A DNA stretch of 5,056 bases, from positions 1-5,056 of the forward strand of contig JAHIHJ010000219.1 of the NCBI GenBank assembly GCA_018899795.1. Reading direction: 5' to 3'. The notes beneath the pieces were generated by a model. That model was not told where the DNA came from and did no database searches. It was given only the letters and a program-made list of their open reading frames with translations. Origin of the DNA: Methanobacteriota archaeon (GTDB lineage: Archaea; Halobacteriota; Methanosarcinia; Methanosarcinales; Methanoperedenaceae). Both the position numbers and the translations under genes were made by a program. Positions 1-5,043 of this stretch are shown here, piece by piece (positions within the stretch are counted from its first letter, which is position 1; each line of letters starts with the position of its first letter).

Positions 1-98
1 AACTCGAAGCCGGGCAGATCGACGTGGATAAATTCAAGGAAACGGTTGAGAAGCAGAGCGAGAAAATGATCGTGAAGAGAGAGACTGAATCCAGTTAG
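1..98 (+). CDS. C-terminal tail of an unidentified protein (5' partial)
   Basis: The reading frame starting at base 3 is open to a TAG at 96-98 and gives 31 residues beginning LEAGQIDVDKF and ending RETESS. The tail is rich in Lys and Glu (for example KFKETVEKQSEKM) and looks like a charged amphipathic helix, as in the end of a coiled coil. The other two forward frames meet stops at TAA 29-31 and TGA 67-69, so this frame is the best candidate. The 3' end is followed within 30 bases by a hairpin and T-run, which fits a true gene end. Too little is visible to name a family. It lies on the same strand as the AAA gene, but the probable terminator between them argues against one transcript. Confidence 0.6.
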   Translation, partial: LEAGQIDVDKFKETVEKQSEKMIVKRETESS

Positions 99-125
99 CC
101 ATATTCTCTTCAATCGATGGCTTGC

Positions 126-148
126 ATGGATCACGATCCATTTTTTTT
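126..148 (+). terminator. Hairpin plus T8, probable terminator of the upstream partial gene
   Basis: ATGGAT (126-131) and ATCCAT (136-141) form a perfect 6-bp stem around the loop CACG, and a run of eight T (141-148) follows at once, with a further T-rich stretch to about 160. In archaea a T-run alone is often enough for termination, so the hairpin may be incidental. The site lies 28 bases after the upstream stop and about 30 bases before the next start. The same T-rich stretch could also overlap the promoter of the AAA gene, but I see no clear TATA box there. Confidence 0.55.
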
Positions 149-167
149 ATCATTTTTATCATCATAT

Positions 168-172
168 AGGAG
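168..172 (+). promoter_or_regulatory. Shine-Dalgarno site of the AAA-DAC gene
   Basis: AGGAG lies six bases before the ATG at 179, which is ideal spacing. It supports ATG 179 as the start of the 597-aa protein. It also shows that this gene is translated from a leadered mRNA, unlike the last gene in the window. Confidence 0.8.
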
Positions 173-178
173 ACTAAA

Positions 179-1972
179 ATGGGCATATCGGATGAATTTG
201 AAGCTCTTCAGCGTAAGGAATTCATAAAGAATAAACAGATCGCTGAGAAAGCCTTTGAAGAGGGGAAATACGATGAGGCAAAAAAGGCATTTACCACAGC
301 TGCGAACGCTGCCAGGAAGATCAGCAATTCAACTTCAGGAAAACAATCAAAAGAAAAATGGCTTCAGCTCTCGAAGAATTATTTCTATGCCTCAGAGCAA
401 TTGAACAAAGGAAAAATACCAGCAGTAAATAAGCCAAAAGAATATGTCCAGATGCCGACAGAAGCTCCGGAGCGGACAGGTGAAACAGGGCAGGAGAAAG
501 AAGAGAATTTCGAGAAATATATTGAAGAGAACCTGATAACATCGAGCACTGTCACCTGGGGCGACATAGCGGGTCTTGAGAACACCAAAGAGACCATCAA
601 GGAATCCATCGTATTAAGCATAATCGAGGGAAAGCCTGAAGCAATAAAGCCCTGGAAAGGGATACTTCTTTTCGGTCCTCCGGGAACAGGCAAGACCCTG
701 CTTGCAGCAGCCACAGCGGGTTCCCTGAGATCCACATTTTTCAATGTTAAAGTGAGCCAGATGTTATCCAAATACTTCGGGGAATCTTCAAAGATAGTAT
801 CAGCCCTGTACAATGTGGCGCGCAAGAAGGCGCCGTCTATCATTTTTCTTGACGAGTTCGATTCTATCGCAATGACAAGATCGGCGGAGATATCAGAATC
901 CTCGCGCAGGGTGCTGTCCACGCTGCTTTCAGAACTGGATGGACTGCAGGATAAGAAATCAAGCAGTTATATTCTCACAATGGCTGCGACAAACACGCCC
1001 TGGGATCTCGACACCGCTGTTCTGAGCCGGTTCCAGAAGAGGATATATGTCCCCATGCCTGATCTTGCTGCGGTCATGGAGATGATAAAGCTCAATACCC
1101 AGAAAAAAGGTATCGAGTTCCAGGGAGACCCGAACGAGATAGCACAGGAATGCGTCTCAAAGCTGTTCGCAGGGCGGGATGTAAGCACGCTGTGCAATGA
1201 AGCTATATGGACGATGGTGCGGGAGCAGAATGTGGGTCTAAGCCAGCTTGCGGACAGGTCGATAGATGATGTCAGGAACTATAATCTTAAGGTGAGACCG
1301 CTTGTTAAATCGGATTTCCAGAAGTCTTTTGAATCTATTGAAAGCGCGGTTAAGCAGCGCGATCTGATGAAGCATGAAGCCTGGGCGCAGGAATACGGGG
1401 GGTACGAACCGAATAAAAAAAAACGACCTGAACTGATCGATAATAAAAAGCAGGCAATGGAAAAGAACAAAAATGAACTTTTAAGACCAATAATTGAAAA
1501 AATGCCTTTTTTGTTAGAAGGTTCTGATATTAAACCTGAGGTTTTCGAAGCAGCAATTAATATTGCTCTGGAGATAGCCCAGGAAGGAAGGGAAGGAAAG
1601 CCTGTTGGCACGGCATTTGTCATGGGGGATAGCGAGAATGTAATGAAGAATTCAAGACAGCTTATTCTTAATCCCTTCGCAGGGCATCCGCAGGAAGAAA
1701 GGATGATCACGCTTCCTGATCTAAAGGATAATGTCAAGGAATTGGCGCAGCTTGATGGTGTTTTTGTGATCAGGGGAGATGGTCTTATTGAGGCTGCGGG
1801 AAGGTATCTGACATCAAATGCCAGCGGCATTAACCTGCCAAAAGGATTCGGGACGAGGCATTCTTCGGTTGCGGCTATTACTATGGCAACGAATTCTATT
1901 GGTGTTGTGGTTTCGCAGAGCGGGGGAGGGATACGAGTGATCAAGAAGGGGAGGATTGAAGCGAAGATATAG
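179..1972 (+). CDS. MIT-like + Vps4/katanin-type AAA ATPase fused to a C-terminal DisA_N (diadenylate cyclase-like) domain
   Basis: Cytoplasmic, 597 aa, no signal or membrane helix. Residues ~5-78 form a three-helix MIT-like region (AEKAFEEGKYDEAKKAF), which in Vps4/CdvC binds ESCRT-III tails. Residues ~124-409 are a meiotic-clade AAA domain: Walker A GPPGTGKT 166-173, pore loop SKYFGES with aromatic Y199, Walker B IIFLDE 221-226, sensor 1 N272. A Vps4-like C-terminal helix (residues ~379-409) ends at EYGGY. The arginine-finger position reads VLSRF (281-285), so only R284 of the usual Arg pair is kept. After a Lys-rich linker, residues ~455-597 resemble the DAC fold: GTAFVMGD 477-484, QLILNPF 494-500, DGV 526-528 for the canonical DGA, GTRHS 558-562 for GTRHR, then VVSQSGG where VSEE is usual. 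The fold call is firm. Cyclase activity is uncertain because three active-site motifs are altered, and it may instead bind a cyclic dinucleotide. The next gene starts 65 bases on. Confidence 0.88.
   Translation: MGISDEFEALQRKEFIKNKQIAEKAFEEGKYDEAKKAFTTAANAARKISNSTSGKQSKEKWLQLSKNYFYASEQLNKGKIPAVNKPKEYVQMPTEAPERTGETGQEKEENFEKYIEENLITSSTVTWGDIAGLENTKETIKESIVLSIIEGKPEAIKPWKGILLFGPPGTGKTLLAAATAGSLRSTFFNVKVSQMLSKYFGESSKIVSALYNVARKKAPSIIFLDEFDSIAMTRSAEISESSRRVLSTLLSELDGLQDKKSSSYILTMAATNTPWDLDTAVLSRFQKRIYVPMPDLAAVMEMIKLNTQKKGIEFQGDPNEIAQECVSKLFAGRDVSTLCNEAIWTMVREQNVGLSQLADRSIDDVRNYNLKVRPLVKSDFQKSFESIESAVKQRDLMKHEAWAQEYGGYEPNKKKRPELIDNKKQAMEKNKNELLRPIIEKMPFLLEGSDIKPEVFEAAINIALEIAQEGREGKPVGTAFVMGDSENVMKNSRQLILNPFAGHPQEERMITLPDLKDNVKELAQLDGVFVIRGDGLIEAAGRYLTSNASGINLPKGFGTRHSSVAAITMATNSIGVVVSQSGGGIRVIKKGRIEAKI
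1415..1423 (+). other. A9 homopolymer at the AAA/DAC border (possible slippage site)
   Basis: Nine A residues encode K413-K415, four residues after the end of the Vps4-like C-terminal helix (Y409) and before the linker to the DAC domain. One base of slippage gives a stop almost at once in either direction: TGA 1429-1431 in the -1 frame and TGA 1434-1436 in the +1 frame. The short product would be about 418 residues, close to an ordinary Vps4/CdvC ATPase. Whether slippage happens is inference. Confidence 0.4.
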
Positions 1973-1993
1973 GGGCCGCGAATTTGCAAATAA

Positions 1994-2001
1994 TTTTATA
2001 C
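1994..2001 (+). promoter_or_regulatory. Possible TATA box of the appendage-TM-FGE gene
   Basis: TTTTATAC lies in the 65-base gap between the AAA-DAC stop and the TTG start. Its position predicts a transcription start near 2022-2026 and a leader of about 12-16 bases carrying the GGTGGT site. The gap is AT-rich here (AATAATTTTATA). Read-through from the AAA-DAC gene is equally possible, as I see no terminator in the gap. Confidence 0.4.
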
Positions 2002-2025
2002 TTCTCAAACATATGAAACATACAT

Positions 2026-2031
2026 GGTGGT
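2026..2031 (+). promoter_or_regulatory. GGTGGT ribosome binding site deciding the TTG start
   Basis: GGTGGT lies six bases before TTG 2038 and can pair with the archaeal 16S 3' end. The frame is closed upstream by TGA 2014-2016, with no ATG or GTG between, and the next in-frame ATG (2335) would delete the whole first domain. TTG 2038 is therefore the likely start. Confidence 0.6.
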
Positions 2032-2037
2032 AAAGAA

Positions 2038-4002
2038 TTGCCTGATATCGAAATAAAACGCGGATATGAAGTCCTTCCTGACAATAATATCAGATTTGGT
2101 ATCAGGATAACCAACATCAGCGATCTTGCCATATTTGATGTGGAGGTCATTCTTGATTTTCCCGAAACCCTCTTCAAACTTGAAGGGGAGCGGTTGCAAA
2201 AAATCGGTGTCATCCCCTCTGCCAGCGCCCGAACCGCAGAGTTCGTATTAAAGCCGCTTGGCTGCGTGCATAAAGTCAATATCGAGGCGCTCATAACCTA
2301 CCGTGACGCAAAGTCAAAGAAGTACAGGATTGACATGCATCCCAAGGAGGTGCACTGCGTATGTCCTTTCCTGAAAGGGAAGAAGATGCCAAAGCTTGAG
2401 TTCCTTGAACTTTCAGGCGCAGGTCATTCTGCCGAGATGGGGCTGAATTTTAAGGGTGTAACTGTTGAGCGGCTCACCTCATTTCTTGTACAGACCTGCA
2501 AGAGCAGGCATTATAAGGTAGATGATTTCTCAATAGACGGCGGGAGGATGCTCTATCTTGCCAGTGAGTCCATCGGGGAGAAGGCATACTACCTTTTGAC
2601 TGCCCTCATCAAAGAAGAAGACGATCTGACCCAGGTGATGCTGAGGGCTGTTTCTGATAAGCCGCATGGATTGAACGGTTTCCTGAACGAGACTGTAGCT
2701 GACCTGCGGCATGTGGTGAGCGCTGTGCGGTCGGCTCAGGAGATAGGGGTGATAAAGAAAGAGCAGGTCATTAATATCATAGATTCTGTTGTGCAGAGGA
2801 CTACGTTTGCCGGAGGGGAGGGTGGAGCATCAGTTAATATTAAGGACAGTGTGGTGCAGCGCACTGAATTTAAAGGGGATGAGGAGAGAAAGAGGCGCGA
2901 GGAGGAAAGGCGAAGTAAGGAAAGGGAAGAACAGGAGAGACTGCGCAGGGAGAGGGAGGAAGATGCACAGGCTCAGAGGGAAAAAGAAGATGAAGAGCGT
3001 CGGCGCAGGGAAGAAGAGGAAAGAGCAAGGGAAGAAGCTGAAAGGCGCAGGATTGAAGAGGAACAGAGGCGGGAAAAGGAAGATAAGCGCGCGCGGATTG
3101 AGCAGGGGGAAAAATCCTCAGGTGGGAAATGGTTTTATGCAGTGATTATAATATTTGGAGTACTGGCTCTGGGCTGGTATGGTACCCAGGATTCAAACAA
3201 TCCCGCTATCTCTACTCCTCAAAAAACTACTTCTTCTGTAACTACCACACCTGTAATGACATCGAAAGCGACCCCATCTGTTGCAGCAGTAGTGACAGCT
3301 TCCGCAGACCAGAAGACTTACACCAACTCCATCGGCATGGAGTTCGTCATGATACCGGCAGGCGAGTTTGACATGGGCTCGCCATCGAATGAGAAGAACA
3401 GGGATAGTGATGAAGGTCCAGTCCACCGCGTGAAAATCTCAAATGCATTCTACATGGGCAAATATGAGGTTACGCAGAAACAATGGCGCGATGTCATGGG
3501 AAACAACCCCTCATCTGACAAAGGCGATAACCGTCCGGTTGAAATGGTTTCATGGAATGATGTTCAAGATTTTATCAAGAAGCTCAATGAGAAAGAAGGT
3601 GGGAACAAATATCGTCTTCCTTCAGAGGCAGAATGGGAATATGCCTTGCGTGCAGGCACTAAGACAAGGTATTCCTTTGGCGATGATGAATCAAACCTCG
3701 GCGATTATGCCTGGTATTATTCAAACTCTGGCGGAATAACTCGCGGTGTTGGTCAGAAGAAGCCTAATCTATGGGGTCTGTACGATATGCATGGGAATGT
3801 TTGGGAAATGGTGCAGGATAACTGGCATAGCGATTATAGCGGTGCGCCCACTGATGGAAGTGCATGGGAAGGAAGTGGCTCCGTCCGGGTTGTTCGGGGC
3901 GGCTGGCTGAACACCATTGAGGGCTGCCGGTCAGCGAATCGCGACGAACTCAACCCGGGCCGCTTCAGCGACGTCGGCTTCCGCCTTGTGAGGGACGTGT
4001 AG
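2038..4002 (+). CDS. Membrane-anchored FGE-sulfatase-fold protein with appendage-like N-terminus, coiled coil and one TM helix
   Basis: 654 aa from a TTG start. Residues ~1-105 look like an Ig-type beta sandwich (FGIRITNIS, VEVILDF, AEFVLKPLG). Residues ~118-240 are an alpha/beta region (MLYLAS 171-176, QVMLRAVSD ~199-207); the pair resembles the sandwich-plus-platform order of adaptin/coatomer appendages. DSVVQRT occurs twice (249-255, 270-276). Residues 281-356 are a nearly pure Glu/Arg/Lys coiled coil. W365-G382 is a single membrane helix, with charged residues before it and a Thr/Ser/Pro linker (~383-425) after, predicting N-inside, C-outside. Residues ~427-654 are an FGE-sulfatase domain: NSIGMEFVMIPAGEF, RLPSEAEWEYA, HGNVWE 585-590, VVRGG 618-622, VGFRLV 646-651. 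Catalytic FGE cysteines are absent; the only Cys in this C-terminal section, C630, aligns elsewhere. A ligand-binding sensor is more likely than sulfatase activation. The C-terminal ~100 bases are unusually GC-rich. Confidence 0.88.
   Translation: MPDIEIKRGYEVLPDNNIRFGIRITNISDLAIFDVEVILDFPETLFKLEGERLQKIGVIPSASARTAEFVLKPLGCVHKVNIEALITYRDAKSKKYRIDMHPKEVHCVCPFLKGKKMPKLEFLELSGAGHSAEMGLNFKGVTVERLTSFLVQTCKSRHYKVDDFSIDGGRMLYLASESIGEKAYYLLTALIKEEDDLTQVMLRAVSDKPHGLNGFLNETVADLRHVVSAVRSAQEIGVIKKEQVINIIDSVVQRTTFAGGEGGASVNIKDSVVQRTEFKGDEERKRREEERRSKEREEQERLRREREEDAQAQREKEDEERRRREEEERAREEAERRRIEEEQRREKEDKRARIEQGEKSSGGKWFYAVIIIFGVLALGWYGTQDSNNPAISTPQKTTSSVTTTPVMTSKATPSVAAVVTASADQKTYTNSIGMEFVMIPAGEFDMGSPSNEKNRDSDEGPVHRVKISNAFYMGKYEVTQKQWRDVMGNNPSSDKGDNRPVEMVSWNDVQDFIKKLNEKEGGNKYRLPSEAEWEYALRAGTKTRYSFGDDESNLGDYAWYYSNSGGITRGVGQKKPNLWGLYDMHGNVWEMVQDNWHSDYSGAPTDGSAWEGSGSVRVVRGGWLNTIEGCRSANRDELNPGRFSDVGFRLVRDV
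2767..2871 (+). repeat. Tandem DSVVQR motif inside the FGE anchor protein
   Basis: Residues 244-257 (VINIIDSVVQRTTF) and 265-278 (SVNIKDSVVQRTEF) are an imperfect duplication with a 21-residue period. It links the appendage-like region to the coiled coil. The DNA copies have drifted at third positions while the core DSVVQRT is unchanged, which suggests selection on the protein. I recall similar short DSVVQR-type motifs in other archaeal proteins but know of no assigned function. Confidence 0.75.
2878..3105 (+). other. Purine-rich low-complexity tract encoding the charged coiled coil
   Basis: The + strand is almost all A and G over about 230 bases because it encodes Glu, Arg and Lys (GAG, GAA, AGG, AAG, with some CGC). 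This opens a second forward frame through 2789-3145 that is only a by-product of the base bias. The helix predicted here (residues 281-356) would be long enough to act as a stalk or dimerisation arm just inside the membrane. Confidence 0.7.
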
Positions 4003-4040
4003 CCGCTTTCCACTTTACCCCTTGCCACTTACCACAAAGC
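4000..4040 (+). repeat. 3'-flank repeat, copy 1 (after the first FGE gene)
   Basis: From the TAG stop onward this reads TAGCC, CTTTcCACTTTACCCC, CACTTAC, CCACAAAGC. The same blocks in the same order follow the second FGE gene at 4993-5043, with a short insertion (ATAAATTA) in that copy. Shared sequence beyond the stop codon shows that the duplicated unit includes noncoding DNA, or that the flank itself is conserved for a reason. Confidence 0.75.
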
Positions 4041-4045
4041 TTACA

Positions 4046-4120
4046 TCCATGCGAAGCCTGAAGGCTGTGCGTGCGCAAGCCGCAAAGCTGAAGCGCGAAG
4101 CCACCGCAATCCCGCATGGA
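4046..4120. other. GC-rich structured inverted-repeat element between the two FGE genes
   Basis: Outer arms TCCATGCG (4046-4053) and CGCATGGA (4113-4120) are a perfect 8-bp inverted repeat enclosing 59 bases. Inside, GGCT-g-TGC (4063-4070) pairs with GCAAGCC (4075-4081) around the loop GTGC, giving a 7-bp stem with one bulged G. GCGAAGCC occurs twice (4051-4058, 4095-4102). The element is much richer in G and C than the AT-rich promoter just after it, and no T-run follows, so it is not a standard terminator. It could be a small structured RNA, a repeat-family element, or a cruciform site. There is no ORF with any family resemblance in it. Confidence 0.5.
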
Positions 4121-4172
4121 GGGCGGGCGCGAAACAGTGAAAATTTGAAAAATGAAACACCTGTCATAATGG

Positions 4173-4180
4173 ATATATAT
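4173..4180 (+). promoter_or_regulatory. TATA box of the stand-alone FGE gene; leaderless transcript predicted
   Basis: ATATATAT is centred about 27 bases before ATG 4204, which is the usual distance from an archaeal TATA box to the transcription start. No Shine-Dalgarno-like sequence lies before this ATG (ATAACACCATAAA). The two facts together predict a leaderless mRNA starting at or next to the start codon. Confidence 0.65.
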
Positions 4181-4203
4181 GTTGTCTATTATAACACCAT
4201 AAA

Positions 4204-4995
4204 ATGAGAAATATAAACATAAACGAAGAGATTGAAACAGAGCAGAAAATCATTACCAATTCCATCGGTATGAAATTCACGCTTATCCCGGAAGGTGAGT
4301 TCATGATGGGTTCAGAAGAAACTGATGATGAAAAACCTGTGCATAAGGTAACGATAAGCAAACCGTTCTATCTTGGTGTCTATCCGGTGACCCGGCGAGA
4401 ATGGAAAGCCATTATGAAACATAATCCTCCGGGTTTCAGGGGCGGCGACCTGCCTGCAGAGACAATCTCATGGTTTGATGTTCAGGGATTTATTAGAACA
4501 CTTAATGATATAGAAGGCACAAACAAGTATCGTCTCCCTTCAGAGGCAGAATGGGAGTATTCTGCAAGAGCCGGTACGATAACACGATATTCTTTTGGTG
4601 ATGATGAATCCGGACTTAATGAATATGCATGGTATGTTGAGAACTCCGGGTCAAGAGCACCTAAGAAAGGAGATTTTTTTGGATATGACAAAAATGACTG
4701 GGAAGAACTTAAATGGAAGGGAAAAACACATCCCGTCGGCGAGAAGAAGCCAAATCCACGGGGACTGTATGATATTCATGGTAACGTCTGGGAATGGGTG
4801 AAAGATAAATGGCATGATGATTATCAAGATGCTCCGGTTGATGGAAGTGAATGGGAAGGTAATGATTTCTTCCAGATCGTTCGCGGTGGCAGCTGGAGCA
4901 GCTTCGGCGGGTACTGCAGGTCGGCGGTACGTACGCGTGTTTTCCCCACCATCCGTTCCGACGGCATTGGCTTTCGTCTTTTAAGGATTTCGTAG
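4204..4995 (+). CDS. Stand-alone FGE-sulfatase-fold (C-type-lectin-like) protein
   Basis: 263 aa, almost entirely one FGE-sulfatase domain (residues ~17-263) after a short charged N-terminus; no signal peptide or membrane helix, so probably cytoplasmic. Visible family motifs are NSIGMKFTLIPEGEF, FYLGVYPVTRREW, RLPSEAEWEYSARAG, HGNVWEW 192-198, IVRGGSW 225-231 and IGFRLL 255-260. It is a paralogue of the C-terminal domain of the preceding gene, with long near-identical blocks at both protein and DNA level, but carries an insertion of about 24 residues before the HGNVWE motif (GDFFGYDKNDWEELKWKG). Only one Cys (C238) lies in the C-terminal section, at a position that does not match the catalytic cysteines of true FGE, so sulfatase activation is unlikely. 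It may bind a peptide or ligand. G+C counted by hand rises from 42 of 100 bases (4781-4880) to 63 of 100 (4881-4980). Confidence 0.85.
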   Translation: MRNININEEIETEQKIITNSIGMKFTLIPEGEFMMGSEETDDEKPVHKVTISKPFYLGVYPVTRREWKAIMKHNPPGFRGGDLPAETISWFDVQGFIRTLNDIEGTNKYRLPSEAEWEYSARAGTITRYSFGDDESGLNEYAWYVENSGSRAPKKGDFFGYDKNDWEELKWKGKTHPVGEKKPNPRGLYDIHGNVWEWVKDKWHDDYQDAPVDGSEWEGNDFFQIVRGGSWSSFGGYCRSAVRTRVFPTIRSDGIGFRLLRIS

Positions 4996-5043
4996 CCACT
5001 TTAAACTTTACCCCTTTACAACTTACATAAATTACCACAAAGC
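4993..5043 (+). repeat. 3'-flank repeat, copy 2 (after the second FGE gene)
   Basis: Begins at the TAG stop and matches copy 1 (4000-4040) in blocks TAGCC, ACTTTACCCC, ACTTAC and ACCACAAAGC. Copy 2 is longer by an AT-rich insertion before ACCACAAAGC. After AAAGC the two diverge: this copy continues GTGAAAAAGACCA to the window edge, and the GC-rich inverted-repeat element seen after copy 1 has not begun by then. Confidence 0.75.

Noticed and set aside
385..921. 178-aa open frame on the - strand opposite the AAA domain
   Set aside because: Antisense to the Walker A and B region, which is certainly coding on the + strand; no recognisable motif.
179..1972. Calling the first gene a CBASS-type cyclase
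   Set aside because: CBASS uses SMODS/CD-NTase folds with a GS...DxD motif; here the motifs are those of the unrelated DisA_N/DAC fold.
1279..1989. 236-aa open frame on the - strand opposite the DAC domain
   Set aside because: It lies wholly antisense to a region with clear DAC motifs in the + frame, has no family resemblance and a composition rich in Ser, Pro and Leu typical of antisense shadows.
2789..3145. 118-aa overlapping + frame rich in Arg, Lys and Gly
   Set aside because: Produced by the purine-rich coiled-coil tract read out of frame; low complexity and no start signal.
3443..3739. 98-aa overlapping + frame inside the FGE domain (and a similar one at 4595-4801)
   Set aside because: The main frame carries all FGE motifs; these are out-of-frame readings of the same conserved DNA.
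3301..4002. Reading the FGE domain as a sulfatase-activating enzyme
   Set aside because: The catalytic cysteine pair is missing and no sulfatase is present in the window.
4022..4207. 61-aa small ORF in the intergenic region between the FGE genes
   Set aside because: No ribosome site, overlaps the structured inverted repeat and the TATA box, and ends across the start of the next gene; no protein-like pattern.
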